Shown here one piece after another: positions 53,290 to 64,000 of a stretch of DNA of 64,000 bases. A program made the translations under genes and the position numbers. Source of the stretch: Nisaea acidiphila (GTDB taxonomy: Bacteria > Pseudomonadota > Alphaproteobacteria > Thalassobaculales > Thalassobaculaceae); contig NZ_CP102480.1 of the NCBI RefSeq assembly GCF_024662015.1, forward strand, positions 3,122,001-3,186,000. The letters run 5' to 3'. Within the stretch, counting starts at the first letter, position 1. Each line of letters begins with the position of its first letter. Under the pieces are notes generated by a model, which worked only from the letters and a program-made list of their open reading frames with translations, made no database searches and was not told the origin of the DNA.

Positions 53290-55365
53290 ATGGCTAGGAC
53301 TCATCCGCTCGAGAAATATCGCAATATCGGCATCATGGCGCACATCGATGCCGGTAAGACGACCACGACCGAACGTGTGCTCTATTACACGGGCCGTTCC
53401 TACAAGATCGGTGAAGTCCACGACGGCGCCGCCACCATGGACTGGATGGAGCAGGAGCAGGAGCGGGGCATCACCATTACGTCCGCCGCGACGACCTGTT
53501 TCTGGAACGACAACCGCATCAACATCATCGACACCCCGGGTCACGTCGACTTCACCATTGAGGTCGAGCGTGCGCTGCGTGTGCTCGACGGTGCGGTCGC
53601 CGTGTTCGACTCGGTCGCCGGTGTCGAGCCGCAGTCCGAAACCGTCTGGCGCCAGGCTGACAAATACAAGGTTCCGCGGATCTGCTTCGTCAACAAGATG
53701 GACCGCATCGGCGCCGACTTCTATCGCTGCGTCGACATGATCATCGACCGTCTCGGCGCGACCCCGCTGGTCATGCAGATGCCGCTCGGTGCCGAGTCCG
53801 AATTCGCCGGTGTTGTCGACATCATGCAGATGAAGGCGATCCGCTGGCTTAACGAATCTCTCGGGGCCGAATTCGAGATCGTCGATATTCCGGACAATCT
53901 GAAAGACAAGGCCGAGGAGTATCGCTCCCAGCTCATCGAGACCGCCGTCGAAATGGACGACGACGCGATGGAAGCCTATCTCGAAGGCAACGAGCCGGAC
54001 GAAGCCACCCTCAAGGCCTGCATCCGCAAGGGCACCATCACCGGTGCCTTCGTGCCGGTGCTGTGCGGCTCCGCGTTCAAGAACAAGGGCGTGCAGCCGC
54101 TGCTCGACGCCGTTGTCGATTATCTTCCGAGCCCGCTCGACATCGGCGCGGTCAACGGTGTGGCCATGGACGGCGAGACGCCGATCCAGCGCAACCCGTC
54201 CGATGAGGAGCCGTTTGCCGGTCTTGCCTTCAAGGTCATGAACGACCCGTTCGTCGGTTCCCTCACCTTCGTGCGGATCTATTCCGGTGTCCTGGAAACG
54301 GGTACCTCGGTCATGAACACCGTGAAGGACAATCGCGAGCGCGTCGGCCGCATGCTGCTGATGCATTCCAACAGCCGCGAAGACATCAAGGAAGCGCGTG
54401 CCGGTGACATCGTCGCCATCGCGGGCCTGAAGAACACCACGACGGGTGATACCCTGACCGAGCCGACCAAGCAGGTCATCCTGGAGCGCATGGAGTTCCC
54501 GGATCCGGTCATCGAGGTCGCCGTCGAGCCGAAGACCAAGGGCGACCAGGAAAAGATGTCCAACGCCCTGCAGCGTCTCGCGGCCGAGGATCCGTCCTTC
54601 CGCGTTTCCGTCGACCACGAGAGCGGCCAGACCGTGATCAAGGGCATGGGCGAGCTCCATCTCGAGATCCTGGTCGACCGCATGAAGCGCGAATTCAAGG
54701 TCGACGCCAATGTCGGCGCCCCGCAGGTCGCCTATCGCGAGACCATCACGAAGACCGCCGAGATCGACTACACCCACAAGAAGCAGACCGGCGGTTCCGG
54801 TCAGTTCGCCCGGGTGAAGCTGGTGTTCGGTCCGTCCGAGGTCGGCGAAGGTTTCGTTTTCGAGAACAAGATCGTCGGCGGTGCGGTTCCGAAGGAATAC
54901 ATCCCGGGCGTCCAGAAGGGCCTCGAGTCCTCCAAGGATACCGGCGTGCTCGCCGGCTTCCCGGTGATCGACTTCAAGGTCGAGCTGATCGACGGCGCCT
55001 CCCACGATGTGGACTCCAGCGTGCTGGCGTTCGAAATCGCGGCGCGGGCGGCCTTCAAGGAAGGCATGCAGAAAGCCGGTCCGAAGCTCCTCGAGCCGAT
55101 CATGAAGGTTGAGGTTGTGACCCCGGAAGATTACATGGGCGACATCATCGGCGACCTGAACAGCCGCCGTGGCCAGGTGGGTGGCATGGATCAGCGCGGC
55201 AATGCCCGCGTCATCGACGCCATGGTGCCGCTGGCCAACATGTTCGGCTATGTGAACACCCTGCGCTCCATGAGCCAGGGACGTGCGCAATACACCATGC
55301 AGTTCGACCACTATGAGCAGGTGCCCCAGGCGGTTGCGGACGAAGTCCGCGCGAACCTGGCCTGA
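53290..55365 (+). CDS. fusA: Elongation factor G
   Basis: This 691-residue GTPase moves tRNA and mRNA during translation. The P loop is [12 protein letters not shown] (residues 17-28), switch II is DTPGHVDF and the guanine site is NKMDR. Domains II to V follow, with [11 protein letters not shown] in domain IV. The length is usual. It lies between rpsG and the second tuf copy. Confidence 0.98.
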   Translation: MARTHPLEKYRNIGIMAHIDAGKTTTTERVLYYTGRSYKIGEVHDGAATMDWMEQEQERGITITSAATTCFWNDNRINIIDTPGHVDFTIEVERALRVLDGAVAVFDSVAGVEPQSETVWRQADKYKVPRICFVNKMDRIGADFYRCVDMIIDRLGATPLVMQMPLGAESEFAGVVDIMQMKAIRWLNESLGAEFEIVDIPDNLKDKAEEYRSQLIETAVEMDDDAMEAYLEGNEPDEATLKACIRKGTITGAFVPVLCGSAFKNKGVQPLLDAVVDYLPSPLDIGAVNGVAMDGETPIQRNPSDEEPFAGLAFKVMNDPFVGSLTFVRIYSGVLETGTSVMNTVKDNRERVGRMLLMHSNSREDIKEARAGDIVAIAGLKNTTTGDTLTEPTKQVILERMEFPDPVIEVAVEPKTKGDQEKMSNALQRLAAEDPSFRVSVDHESGQTVIKGMGELHLEILVDRMKREFKVDANVGAPQVAYRETITKTAEIDYTHKKQTGGSGQFARVKLVFGPSEVGEGFVFENKIVGGAVPKEYIPGVQKGLESSKDTGVLAGFPVIDFKVELIDGASHDVDSSVLAFEIAARAAFKEGMQKAGPKLLEPIMKVEVVTPEDYMGDIIGDLNSRRGQVGGMDQRGNARVIDAMVPLANMFGYVNTLRSMSQGRAQYTMQFDHYEQVPQAVADEVRANLA

Positions 55366-55421
55366 TGCTCCGCTAGTGTCGGTAACGAAAACGAAGAACC
55401 AAAGGTACGGAGCCTAGAACC

Positions 55422-56612
<1,191 letters not shown>

Positions 56613-56656
56613 CGGATCGTTCATGAGGCTCGTCGAGCGGGCCGGAGATTGAAAAA

Positions 56657-56965
56657 ATGGACAGTCAGAATATCAGAATCCGCCTCAAGGCGTTCGATCA
56701 CCGGGTCCTCGACCAGTCGACCGGCGAGATCGTGAACACGGCGAAGCGCACCGGCGCGCAGGTCAAGGGCCCGATCCCGCTGCCGACCCGTATCGAGCGT
56801 TTCACCGTTCTTCGCGGCCCGCACATCGACAAGAAGAGCCGTGAGCAATTCGAAATCCGCACTCATAAGCGGGTTCTGGACATCGTCGATCCGACTCCGC
56901 AGACGGTCGACGCTCTGATGAAGCTCGATCTCGCGTCCGGCGTTGACGTCGAGATCAAGCTCTAA
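56657..56965 (+). CDS. rpsJ: 30S ribosomal protein S10
   Basis: This 102-residue protein of the small-subunit head also binds NusB and NusG in transcription. It starts [16 protein letters not shown] and holds [19 protein letters not shown] (about residues 37-55). It opens the S10 operon. I see no separate promoter in the 44 bases after tuf, so readthrough is likely. Confidence 0.97.
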   Translation: MDSQNIRIRLKAFDHRVLDQSTGEIVNTAKRTGAQVKGPIPLPTRIERFTVLRGPHIDKKSREQFEIRTHKRVLDIVDPTPQTVDALMKLDLASGVDVEIKL

Positions 56966-56983
56966 CGCTGAAGGATTGGTTTC

Positions 56984-57799
56984 ATGCGTTCCGGAGTAAT
57001 CGCACAGAAGATGGGCATGACCCGTGTGTTCACCGAAAGCGGTGACCACGTGCCGGTCACGGTCCTGAAAATGGACAGCTGCCAGGTGGTGGGCGTCCGC
57101 ACCGAGGAGACCGACGGATATTCCGCGGTCCAGCTCGGCGTCGGTGCCGCCAAGGTGAAGCGCGTCAGCAAGCCGATGCGCGGCCATTTCGCCAAGGCGA
57201 AGGTCGAGCCGAAGCGCAAGCTGGCCGAGTTCCGTGTCAGCGCGGATGCCCTGCTTGAGGTCGGTGCGGAAATCACCGCCGACCATTTCGTCGCCGGTCA
57301 GAAGGTCGACGTCGTCGGCACCTCGATCGGTAAGGGCTTCGCCGGTGCCATGAAGCGGCACAATTTCGGCGGCCTGCGCGCCAGCCACGGCGTCTCGATC
57401 TCCCACCGTGCTCACGGTTCCACGGGTAACTCCCAGGATCCGGGCCGGGTGTGGAAAGGCAAGAAGATGGCCGGTCACCTCGGTGACGAGCGGGTGACGA
57501 CGCAGAACCTCGAAGTGGTTCAGCTCGATGCCGACCGCGGCCTGATCCTGGTCAAGGGATCGGTCCCGGGCGCCAAGGGCGGCTGGGTTCTGGTTTCCGA
57601 CGCCGTGAAGGGGAAGCTGCCGGAAAACCTCCCGTTCCCGGGCGCCGTGCGCGCTCCGGCGGAAGAGGCGGCCCCGGCGGAAGAGGTTGCCGAAGCCGAG
57701 GAAACCGCGGTCGAGGCTGCTGTCGAAGCGCCGGCCGAAGCGGAAGCCCCGGCCGAAGCCGAAACCTCGGCTGACGACAACGCCGAGAATAAGGACTGA
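56984..57799 (+). CDS. rplC: 50S ribosomal protein L3 with acidic C-terminal extension
   Basis: This 271-residue protein is longer than the usual 205-220. Residues 1-215 are a normal L3, starting [16 protein letters not shown], with the long loop [20 protein letters not shown] (about 139-158) that reaches the peptidyl-transferase centre. The last 50 or so residues are almost only Ala, Glu, Pro and Val. Such tails are seen in some alphaproteobacterial L3 proteins, and the function is unknown. The tail has no sign of a frameshift and rplD follows after 5 bases. Confidence 0.96.
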   Translation: MRSGVIAQKMGMTRVFTESGDHVPVTVLKMDSCQVVGVRTEETDGYSAVQLGVGAAKVKRVSKPMRGHFAKAKVEPKRKLAEFRVSADALLEVGAEITADHFVAGQKVDVVGTSIGKGFAGAMKRHNFGGLRASHGVSISHRAHGSTGNSQDPGRVWKGKKMAGHLGDERVTTQNLEVVQLDADRGLILVKGSVPGAKGGWVLVSDAVKGKLPENLPFPGAVRAPAEEAAPAEEVAEAEETAVEAAVEAPAEAEAPAEAETSADDNAENKD

Positions 57800-57804
57800 G
57801 GGTC

Positions 57805-58422
57805 ATGAAGCTTCCTGTTACGACACTCGACAACAAGAAGTCCGGCGACATCGAAGTCGCGGACTCCGTGTTCGCCGTCGAGCCGCGCCGGGACATCCTG
57901 GCCCGTGTGGTGAACTGGCAGCTGGCCAAGCGCCGGGCCGGTACCCACGCGACCAAGACGATCTCCCAGGTCAGCGGCACGACCAAGAAGCCGTTCCGCC
58001 AGAAGGGAACCGGCCGGGCCCGTGCGGGCTCGCTCCGGGCGACCCAGTATCGCGGCGGCGGCATCTCCCACGGCCCGGTTTCGCGGGATCACGGCTTCGC
58101 TCTGCCGAAGAAGGTCCGCAAGCTGGGCATGCGTTCCGCGCTCTCCGCCAAGCAGGCCGAAGGCAAGCTGGTGGTGATCGACGACGCGTCCGGCGAGACC
58201 AAGACCAAGGAGCTGGCCAAGAAGCTTTCCGCTCTCGGCTGGAACTCGGTCCTGATCATCGGCGGCGCGACCCTCGACGAGGGCTTTGCCCGCGCCGCGC
58301 GCAACATCCCGAACGTGGATGTGCTGCCGGAGCAGGGCGCGAACGTCTATGACATTCTCCGCCGCGACACCCTGGTCCTGACCAAGGCCGCCGTGGAAAG
58401 CCTGGAGGCTCGCCTGAAATGA
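57805..58422 (+). CDS. rplD: 50S ribosomal protein L4
   Basis: This 205-residue protein lines the exit tunnel with its loop ([20 protein letters not shown], about residues 62-81). In enterobacteria it also represses the S10 operon, which is not testable here. GAGGG precedes the ATG. The stop overlaps the rplW start as ATGA. Confidence 0.97.
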   Translation: MKLPVTTLDNKKSGDIEVADSVFAVEPRRDILARVVNWQLAKRRAGTHATKTISQVSGTTKKPFRQKGTGRARAGSLRATQYRGGGISHGPVSRDHGFALPKKVRKLGMRSALSAKQAEGKLVVIDDASGETKTKELAKKLSALGWNSVLIIGGATLDEGFARAARNIPNVDVLPEQGANVYDILRRDTLVLTKAAVESLEARLK

Positions 58423-58748
58423 GCATGCGTCCCTACAACGCCCGCCAGGTGCGGATGAGCGACGAACGCGCGTACGACATCATCGTCCGCCCGATCGTCA
58501 CCGAAAAGTCGACCCTCGGCTCGCAGTTCGGCCAGGTGACCTTCGAGGTTGCCATCGATGCGACCAAGCCGGAGATCAAGGTCGCCGTCGAGAAGCTGTT
58601 CGACCGTAAGGTGAAAGCGGTCAACACCGTGCTCAACAAGGGCAAGGTGAAGCGCTTCCGCGGCAAGCTCGGCAAGCGGTCCGACTTCAAGAAGGCGATC
58701 GTCACCTTCGTTGACGGTCAGGACATCGACGTTACCCAGGGGATCTGA
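58419..58748 (+). CDS. rplW: 50S ribosomal protein L23
   Basis: This 109-residue protein at the tunnel exit docks trigger factor and SRP. The family core starts at [13 protein letters not shown]. The ATG at 58419 overlaps rplD and has GGAGG 10 bases ahead. An ATG at 58455 preceded by AGGTGCGG would give a 97-residue form nearer the common length, so the start is open. Confidence 0.94.
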   Translation: MSMRPYNARQVRMSDERAYDIIVRPIVTEKSTLGSQFGQVTFEVAIDATKPEIKVAVEKLFDRKVKAVNTVLNKGKVKRFRGKLGKRSDFKKAIVTFVDGQDIDVTQGI

Positions 58749-58751
58749 TCC

Positions 58752-59576
58752 ATGGCGTTGAAGACATTCAATCCGACGACGCCGTCCCAGCGTGAACTGG
58801 TGATCGTCGACCGTTCGGAACTCTGGAAAGGCAAGCCGGTCAAGTCCCTGACCCGCGGCCTGACCAAGTCCGGCGGACGGAACAACACGGGCCGTACCAC
58901 CAGCTTCTGGCGTGGTGGCGGCCATAAGCGCAAGTACCGCATCATCGACTTCAAGCGGCGCAAGTTCGACGTCGCCGCGACGGTCGAGCGGCTGGAATAC
59001 GATCCGAACCGGACCGCGTTCATTGCGCTGATCAAGTACGACGACGGTGAGCTCGCCTACATCCTGGCTCCGCAGCGCCTCAAGGCCGGTGACAAGGTCA
59101 TTGCCGGTGAGCGTCAGGACATCAAGCCGGGCAACGCAATGCCGCTGAAGAGCATTCCGGTCGGCACGATCGTCCACAATGTGGAGTTCAAGCCGGGCAA
59201 GGGCGGTCAGATCGCCCGTTCAGCCGGTGCCTATGTTCAGATCGTCGGCCGCGATCAGGGTTACGCCCTGCTCCGCCTCACCTCCGGTGAAGTGCGGATG
59301 GTCCGCGGCGAATGCATGGCGACTGTCGGTGCGGTTTCCAACCCGGACCAGCAGAACACCAATCTCGGCAAGGCGGGCCGTTCCCGCTGGCTCGGCAAGC
59401 GCCCGCACGTTCGCGGTGTCGTGATGAACCCGGTCGACCACCCGCATGGCGGTGGTGAAGGCCGGACCTCCGGTGGCCGCCATCCGGTGACCCCGTGGGG
59501 CAAGCCGACCAAAGGCAAGCGCACCCGCAGCAACAAGAAGACCGACCGCCTGATTGTGCGTCGGCGCCGGAAGTAA
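58752..59576 (+). CDS. rplB: 50S ribosomal protein L2
   Basis: This 274-residue protein is essential for subunit joining and peptidyl transfer. [17 protein letters not shown] (about residues 221-237) carries the conserved His, and [16 protein letters not shown] the N-terminal rRNA contact. It follows rplW by 3 bases and precedes rpsS by 13. Confidence 0.98.
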   Translation: MALKTFNPTTPSQRELVIVDRSELWKGKPVKSLTRGLTKSGGRNNTGRTTSFWRGGGHKRKYRIIDFKRRKFDVAATVERLEYDPNRTAFIALIKYDDGELAYILAPQRLKAGDKVIAGERQDIKPGNAMPLKSIPVGTIVHNVEFKPGKGGQIARSAGAYVQIVGRDQGYALLRLTSGEVRMVRGECMATVGAVSNPDQQNTNLGKAGRSRWLGKRPHVRGVVMNPVDHPHGGGEGRTSGGRHPVTPWGKPTKGKRTRSNKKTDRLIVRRRRK

Positions 59577-59589
59577 GAGGAGATAGACG

Positions 59590-59865
59590 TTGGCACGTTC
59601 TGTTTGGAAAGGCCCGTTCGTTGACGGGTATCTCCTGAAGAAGTCCGACGCGACGCGCGCGTCCGGCCGTAACGAGGTCATCAAGACCTGGTCGCGCCGG
59701 TCGACGATTTTGCCGCAGTTCGTCGGTCTGACCTTCGGGGTTCACAACGGCCAGAAATTCGTTCCGGTCCTCGTGACCGAGAACATGGTCGGACACAAAC
59801 TCGGCGAATTCGCGCCGACCCGGACTTATTACGGCCACGCGGCCGATAAGAAGTCGCGGCGCTGA
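59590..59865 (+). CDS. rpsS: 30S ribosomal protein S19 (TTG start)
   Basis: This 91-residue protein of the small-subunit head starts [16 protein letters not shown]. The initiation codon is TTG at 59590, set by the family N-terminus and by GAGGAG 7 bases before. There is no ATG or GTG that would give the right start. The rare start may lower its rate of initiation. Confidence 0.96.
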   Translation: MARSVWKGPFVDGYLLKKSDATRASGRNEVIKTWSRRSTILPQFVGLTFGVHNGQKFVPVLVTENMVGHKLGEFAPTRTYYGHAADKKSRR

Positions 59866-59882
59866 GGACTGGAGCAGAGACC

Positions 59883-60263
59883 ATGGGAAAGAGTGCGGCC
59901 GAACGCAGGCTGGACGATACCGAGGCGAAAGCGGTGCTCCGCAATGTGCGCGTGAGCCCGCAGAAGCTGAACGTCGTGGCGCAGATGATCCGTGGCATGG
60001 ATGTGGAAAAGGCTCTCGCAGCCCTGACCTTCTCCCGCCGCCGCATCGCCAACGACGTGAAGAAGGTTCTGCAGTCCGCCATCGCGAATGCTGAGAACAA
60101 TCACCAGCTCGACGTCGACCGGCTTTTCGTCAAGGAAGCCTCCGTCGGCAAGAGCATCGTCATGAAGCGCTTCCGTCCGCGGGCGCGGGGGCGTGTCGGC
60201 AAGATCATGAAGCCGTTCTCGCACCTGACCGTTGTCGTGCGCGAGCGCGGGGAGACCGAATAA
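59883..60263 (+). CDS. rplV: 50S ribosomal protein L22
   Basis: This 126-residue tunnel protein has the conserved [17 protein letters not shown] (about residues 22-38) and the basic beta-hairpin [14 protein letters not shown] (about 97-110), where macrolide-resistance changes arise in other species. The stop shares one base with the rpsC start (TAATG), indicating coupling. Confidence 0.97.
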   Translation: MGKSAAERRLDDTEAKAVLRNVRVSPQKLNVVAQMIRGMDVEKALAALTFSRRRIANDVKKVLQSAIANAENNHQLDVDRLFVKEASVGKSIVMKRFRPRARGRVGKIMKPFSHLTVVVRERGETE

Positions 60264-60943
60264 TGGGTCATAAAGTAAATCCGATCGGGCTTCGCCTCGG
60301 CATCAACCGGACCTGGGATTCCCGCTGGTTCGCTGCCAAGGACTATGGCGATCTTCTGCACGAAGACATCCGGATCCGCCGCTATCTGCACAAGCGGTTG
60401 GCGCAGGCCGGTGTCTCCCGGATCGTCATCGAGCGTCCGGCGAAGCGCTGCCGCATTGCCATCTACACCGCCCGTCCGGGCGTGGTGATCGGCAAGAAGG
60501 GCCAGGACATCGAGAAGCTCCGCCAGGATCTCTCCAAGATGGCCGGCACCGAGGTCAGCCTGAACATCCTCGAAATCCGCAAGCCGGAGATCGACGCCAA
60601 GCTGGTCGCCGACAACATCGCGCAGCAGCTCGAGCGCCGTGTGGCTTTCCGCCGCGCCATGAAGCGGGCCGTCCAGTCGGCCATGCGTCTCGGCGCCCAG
60701 GGCATCCGGATCAATTGCGCGGGCCGTCTCGGCGGCGCGGAAATCGCCCGGACCGAATGGTACCGCGAAGGCCGCGTTCCGCTGCACACGCTCCGTGCCG
60801 ATATCGATTACGGCGAGTCCACCGCGCAGACCACCTATGGCGCTTGCGGCGTCAAGGTCTGGGTCTTCAAGGGTGAGATCATGGAGCATGATCCGCTCGC
60901 CAGCGAGAAGCGGCTGACCGACCAGCCCGGCGCCCAGCGCTGA
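60263..60943 (+). CDS. rpsC: 30S ribosomal protein S3
   Basis: This 226-residue protein at the mRNA entry has a KH domain with [13 protein letters not shown] (about residues 74-86) and a C-terminal domain with [23 protein letters not shown]. It starts [13 protein letters not shown]. It is coupled to rplV by a one-base overlap and lies 28 bases before rplP. Confidence 0.98.
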   Translation: MGHKVNPIGLRLGINRTWDSRWFAAKDYGDLLHEDIRIRRYLHKRLAQAGVSRIVIERPAKRCRIAIYTARPGVVIGKKGQDIEKLRQDLSKMAGTEVSLNILEIRKPEIDAKLVADNIAQQLERRVAFRRAMKRAVQSAMRLGAQGIRINCAGRLGGAEIARTEWYREGRVPLHTLRADIDYGESTAQTTYGACGVKVWVFKGEIMEHDPLASEKRLTDQPGAQR

Positions 60944-60971
60944 GCCGGCGGATAGGATAGAGGATTGAACG

Positions 60972-61385
60972 ATGCTTAGTCCGAAGCGCACAAAATTCCG
61001 GAAGGCCCACAAGGGGCGCATTCACGGAAACGCCAAAGGCGGCACGACGCTGAATTTCGGCTCCTACGGTCTGAAGGCGATCACGCCGGCGCGGGTCACC
61101 GCGCGTCAGATCGAAGCGGCCCGTCGTGCGATCACCCGTCACATCCGCCGTGCTGGCCGGGTGTGGATCCGGATTTTCCCGGATGTTCCGGTGTCGTCCA
61201 AGCCGGCGGAAGTTCGTATGGGTAAAGGTAAGGGTACGCCGGAATTCTGGGTGTGCCGTGTGAAGCCCGGCCGGATCATGTTCGAGCTCGAAGGCGTTCC
61301 GAAGGACCTGGCCGAAGAAGCGTTCACGCTTGCTTCCGCCAAGCTCCCGGTCGATACGCGCTTCGTCACCCGGCTCGGCGAATAA
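60972..61385 (+). CDS. rplP: 50S ribosomal protein L16
   Basis: This 137-residue protein near the A site has [19 protein letters not shown] (about residues 82-100) and starts [15 protein letters not shown]. It contains the conserved Arg in the loop that some bacteria hydroxylate. It is 20 bases from rpmC. Confidence 0.98.
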   Translation: MLSPKRTKFRKAHKGRIHGNAKGGTTLNFGSYGLKAITPARVTARQIEAARRAITRHIRRAGRVWIRIFPDVPVSSKPAEVRMGKGKGTPEFWVCRVKPGRIMFELEGVPKDLAEEAFTLASAKLPVDTRFVTRLGE

Positions 61386-61405
61386 GGCCGCGGGAGAGAA
61401 GAGCG

Positions 61406-61606
61406 ATGGCAAACAAGGCAGCAACCGATCTTCGCGCCAAGACGGCCGATGAGCTGAAGACCAGCCTGGTGGACCTGAAGAAGGAGGCCTTCAACCTCCG
61501 CTTCCAGCGCGCCAACGGACAGCTGGAGAACACTGCGCGGATGCGGCAGGTGCGCCGCGAGATCGCGCGCATCAAGACGATCCTGCACGGGCAGGCCAGC
61601 GCTTAA
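61406..61606 (+). CDS. rpmC: 50S ribosomal protein L29
   Basis: This 66-residue two-helix protein at the tunnel exit has [19 protein letters not shown] (about residues 24-42) and ends with a basic helix, [14 protein letters not shown] 61406 is the family start. The longer open frame to 61253 lies inside rplP. It helps bind trigger factor together with L23. Confidence 0.96.
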   Translation: MANKAATDLRAKTADELKTSLVDLKKEAFNLRFQRANGQLENTARMRQVRREIARIKTILHGQASA

Positions 61607-61632
61607 GCCGCGCTGGAATTAGGAGACGAGAA

Positions 61633-61878
61633 ATGCCGAGGCGAATTTTGCAGGGCACCGTGGTGAGCGACAAAGGCGACAAATCCATCGTCGTCCGCGT
61701 CGAGCGCCGCGTTATGCACCCGATCTATAAGAAGTTCATCAAGCGCTCGAAGAAATTCGCCGCGCATGACGAACAGAACGCATGCAAGGTCGGTGACATC
61801 GTGCGGATCCAGGAATGCGCGCCGATTTCCAAGCGCAAGAACTGGATCGTCGTTGAAGACGCCGGCGGCGAAGCCTAA
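61633..61878 (+). CDS. rpsQ: 30S ribosomal protein S17
   Basis: This 81-residue protein of the small-subunit body starts [20 protein letters not shown] and has the OB-fold motif with [19 protein letters not shown] (about residues 31-49). It follows rpmC by 26 bases behind TTAGGAGACG. Confidence 0.97.
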   Translation: MPRRILQGTVVSDKGDKSIVVRVERRVMHPIYKKFIKRSKKFAAHDEQNACKVGDIVRIQECAPISKRKNWIVVEDAGGEA

Positions 61879-61898
61879 GCGACGGAAGGAGTGACGAC

Positions 61899-62267
61899 AT
61901 GATTCAGATGCAGTCAAACCTCGATGTTGCTGACAATTCCGGCGCCCGCCGCGTGCAGTGCATCAAGGTTCTCGGCGGCTCCAAGCGCAAGGTCGCTGCC
62001 GTCGGTGACGTGATTGTGGTCTCCGTCAAGGAAGCAATTCCGCGGGGCCGCGTGAAAAAGGGTGACGTGCTGCGTGCCGTTATCGTCCGGACCGCCAAGG
62101 AAATCCGCCGTAACGACGGTTCCTCGATCCGGTTCGACAACAACGCCGCGGTGCTCATCAACAAGCAGAACGAGCCGATCGGCACCCGTATCTTCGGTCC
62201 GGTCACCCGTGAACTTCGCGCCAAGAAGTTCATGAAGATCGTCTCGCTCGCACCGGAGGTGCTGTGA
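61899..62267 (+). CDS. rplN: 50S ribosomal protein L14
   Basis: This 122-residue protein at the subunit interface starts [19 protein letters not shown] and holds [22 protein letters not shown] (about residues 82-103). GGAAGGAGT precedes the ATG. It opens the spc group, with the stop overlapping the rplX start. Confidence 0.98.
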   Translation: MIQMQSNLDVADNSGARRVQCIKVLGGSKRKVAAVGDVIVVSVKEAIPRGRVKKGDVLRAVIVRTAKEIRRNDGSSIRFDNNAAVLINKQNEPIGTRIFGPVTRELRAKKFMKIVSLAPEVL

Positions 62268-62590
62268 TGGCAACGAAGTTCAAGGTGAAGAAGGGCGACA
62301 AAGTCGTCGTCACCACCGGCAAGGACAAGGGCAAGACCGGTGAAGTGCTGGAAGTCATTCCGAGCACCAACCGTGTCCGCGTCCAGGGTGTGAACATGGT
62401 CAAGCGCCACACGCGTCCGACCCAGTTCGCCGCCGGAGGCATCATTGAGAAGGAAGCGCCTGTTCACGTCTCGAACGTGGCGCACATCGACCCGAAGTCC
62501 AACGAGCCGACGCGCGTCGGGATCCGTGTTCTCGAGGATGGACGTAAAGTCCGCTTCGCGAAACGGTCCGGCGAAGTGATCGACGCTTAA
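62267..62590 (+). CDS. rplX: 50S ribosomal protein L24
   Basis: This 107-residue assembly initiator has a KOW motif [20 protein letters not shown] (residues 5-24). ATG 62267 shares its first base with the rplN stop (TGATG). A GTG one codon upstream is possible. It is 23 bases from rplE. Confidence 0.97.
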   Translation: MATKFKVKKGDKVVVTTGKDKGKTGEVLEVIPSTNRVRVQGVNMVKRHTRPTQFAAGGIIEKEAPVHVSNVAHIDPKSNEPTRVGIRVLEDGRKVRFAKRSGEVIDA

Positions 62591-62613
62591 GCGCGCTCGA
62601 AACGAGGCCAGAT

Positions 62614-63153
62614 ATGTCGCGATTGAAAGAAGAATACGAGAGCACGATCAAGCCGGACATGATGTCGGCGTTCAATTATTCGAACCCGATGAAATGCCCG
62701 AAGATCGAGAAAGTCATCGTCAACATCGGCGTTGGCGAGGCGGTGCAGGATTCCAAGAAGGTGAAAGCCGCCGTGGAAGACCTCGCCCTGATCACCGGTC
62801 AGCGCCCGATCGTTACCCGCGCGAAGAAGTCGATTGCCGGCTTCAAGCTCCGCGAGGGTATGCCGATCGGCTGCAAGGTCACTCTGCGCCGCGAGCGGAT
62901 GTACGAGTTCCTGGACCGTCTGGTGAACATCGCCCTGCCGCGCGTGCGTGACTTCCGTGGTCTCAGCCCGAAGAGCTTCGACGGACGCGGCAACTATTCG
63001 ATGGGCCTTAAAGAGCAGATCGTGTTTCCGGAAATCGACTACGACAAGGTCGACTCGATCCGGGGCATGGAAATCGTCGTTGTGACGACGGCCGAAACCG
63101 ATGATGAGGCGCGCGAGCTGCTGCGTCGCTTCAACTTCCCGTTCGTGAACTGA
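62614..63153 (+). CDS. rplE: 50S ribosomal protein L5
   Basis: This 179-residue protein binds 5S r[18 protein letters not shown] (about residues 35-49) and [20 protein letters not shown] (about 151-170) are family signatures. It is followed after 18 bases by rpsN. Confidence 0.98.
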   Translation: MSRLKEEYESTIKPDMMSAFNYSNPMKCPKIEKVIVNIGVGEAVQDSKKVKAAVEDLALITGQRPIVTRAKKSIAGFKLREGMPIGCKVTLRRERMYEFLDRLVNIALPRVRDFRGLSPKSFDGRGNYSMGLKEQIVFPEIDYDKVDSIRGMEIVVVTTAETDDEARELLRRFNFPFVN

Positions 63154-63171
63154 TCGGGCTGGAGAAGAGTC

Positions 63172-63477
63172 ATGGCGAAGAAAAGCGCGATTGAGAAGAA
63201 CAACAAGCGGCAGAAGCTGGTTCAGCGCGATGCGAACAAGCGTGCACGTCTGAAGGCGACCATCGCCGACAAGGACCTGCCGATGGAAGAGCGGTTCAAG
63301 GCCGTCCTGCAGCTGAACGAAATGCCGACCAACGGTGCGAAGATCCGTCTGCGCAACCGTTGCGAGGTCAGCGGACGCCCGCGCGGTTACTACCGCAAGC
63401 TCAAAATGTCCCGTATCGCCCTGCGCGATCTTGGCTCCATCGGCCAGATCCCGGGCATGGTCAAATCTAGCTGGTAA
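63172..63477 (+). CDS. rpsN: 30S ribosomal protein S14 (zinc-free form)
   Basis: This 101-residue protein is the long form with only one Cys ([18 protein letters not shown], about residues 59-76), thus without the CxxC pairs of the zinc-binding short form. It ends GMVKSSW. It lies 18 bases after rplE and 15 before rpsH. Confidence 0.97.
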   Translation: MAKKSAIEKNNKRQKLVQRDANKRARLKATIADKDLPMEERFKAVLQLNEMPTNGAKIRLRNRCEVSGRPRGYYRKLKMSRIALRDLGSIGQIPGMVKSSW

Positions 63478-63492
63478 GAGAGGAGTCTGACA

Positions 63493-63891
63493 GTGACGAT
63501 GAGTGATCCTCTCGGGGATATGCTGACCCGGATCCGGAACGGCCAGACCGCTGGTAAAAGCGTCGTGGTGAGCCCGGCATCGAAGCTGCGGAGCAATGTG
63601 CTCGAAGTTCTGAAGCGCGAAGGTTTCATTCGCGGCTATTCGAGCGCGGAAGTCCGCAAAGGCATCAATGAGCTGACGATCGAACTGAAGTATTACGAGG
63701 GCGAGCCGGTGATCCGCGAGATCCAGCGCGTGTCCCGTCCGGGTCGTCGGGTCTATTCGAAGATCAAGGACCTGCCGCGGAGCTACAACGGTCTGGGCAT
63801 CCAGATCCTGTCGACCCCGCGCGGCATCCTGTCCGACAACGAGGCTCGTGCGGCCAATGTCGGCGGCGAAGTCCTCTGCCAGGTATTCTGA
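63493..63891 (+). CDS. rpsH: 30S ribosomal protein S8
   Basis: This 132-residue protein binds helix 21 of 16S rRNA and, in enterobacteria, represses the spc message. [14 protein letters not shown] opens it, and [26 protein letters not shown] closes it in the expected way. I chose GTG 63493, which has AGGAG 8 bases ahead, over ATG 63499, which lies too far from that site. Confidence 0.96.
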   Translation: MTMSDPLGDMLTRIRNGQTAGKSVVVSPASKLRSNVLEVLKREGFIRGYSSAEVRKGINELTIELKYYEGEPVIREIQRVSRPGRRVYSKIKDLPRSYNGLGIQILSTPRGILSDNEARAANVGGEVLCQVF

Positions 63892-63905
63892 TCGGAGCGC
63901 GGACG

Positions 63906-64000
63906 ATGTCACGTATTGGTAAAAACCCGGTCGCTCTTCCGAGCGGCGTCACCGCCGAGATCGGCGCGGACGCCTTCTCGGCGAAGGGCAAGCTCGGCCA
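63906..64000 (+). CDS. rplF: 50S ribosomal protein L6 (N-terminal part)
   Basis: The first 31 codons begin MSRIGKNPVALPSGV, the L6 family start, and continue open to the window edge. It follows rpsH as is usual in the spc operon. The rest of the gene lies outside. Confidence 0.95.
   Translation, partial: MSRIGKNPVALPSGVTAEIGADAFSAKGKLG

Overview
The window reads as a chromosomal segment of a GC-rich Gram-negative bacterium, most likely an alphaproteobacterium of the Rhodospirillales type. This rests on the order tRNA-Tyr, tRNA-Gly, tuf, tRNA-Trp, secE, nusG, rplKAJL, rpoBC, rpsL, rpsG, fusA, tuf, S10/spc, on the style of the ribosomal proteins, and on inner- and outer-membrane protein families. 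The species assignment is inference. I see no insertion sequence, CRISPR array, phage gene or rRNA gene.

Region 1 (1-7926) is mixed housekeeping and accessory sequence. It holds a gamma-glutamylcyclotransferase-like protein, a DnaQ-fold exonuclease, an atypical short-chain dehydrogenase without the usual Tyr/Lys pair, a lone CbiM-like permease behind a clear cobalamin riboswitch, NADP-type glutamate dehydrogenase, a GNAT acetyltransferase and a CHASE2-type class III adenylate/guanylate cyclase.

Region 2 (8076-19276) is one tightly overlapped operon for a type II secretion system: E, F, G, I, J, K, L, M, a C-like protein and D. A zinc alcohol dehydrogenase and an exported protein of unknown function follow in the same run. 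The prepilin peptidase that this system needs lies separately at 21150-21908.

Region 3 (19324-35659) is the most unusual part. A leftward pair encodes a five-haem cytochrome c and a small TPR protein. A rightward run of eight genes (22075-35659) encodes: a cytosolic FAD/NAD(P) reductase fused to two cyclic-nucleotide-binding domains and four [4Fe-4S] sites; a membrane b-type cytochrome-like protein; an FHA domain joined through one membrane helix to a ten-haem periplasmic cytochrome; a small exported protein; an exported tandem HbpS/GlcG-type protein; an outer-membrane beta-barrel; a 1257-residue exported ten-haem cytochrome with C-terminal LVIVD-type repeats; and a membrane-anchored monohaem cytochrome c. 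I infer a trans-envelope electron conduit between the cytosolic NAD(P) pool and the outer membrane, with built-in inputs for cyclic nucleotides and possibly phosphopeptides. I do not recognise this gene set as a described system. The neighbouring type II secretion genes and cyclase may serve it, but that is only suggested by position.

Region 4 (35663-64000) begins with an uncharacterised protein carrying an HEIGH motif and the rRNA methyltransferase rlmB. The translation and transcription supercluster follows: three tRNAs, two identical tuf genes, secE-nusG, rplKAJL-rpoBC, the str operon and the S10/spc ribosomal operons, running off the right edge inside rplF.
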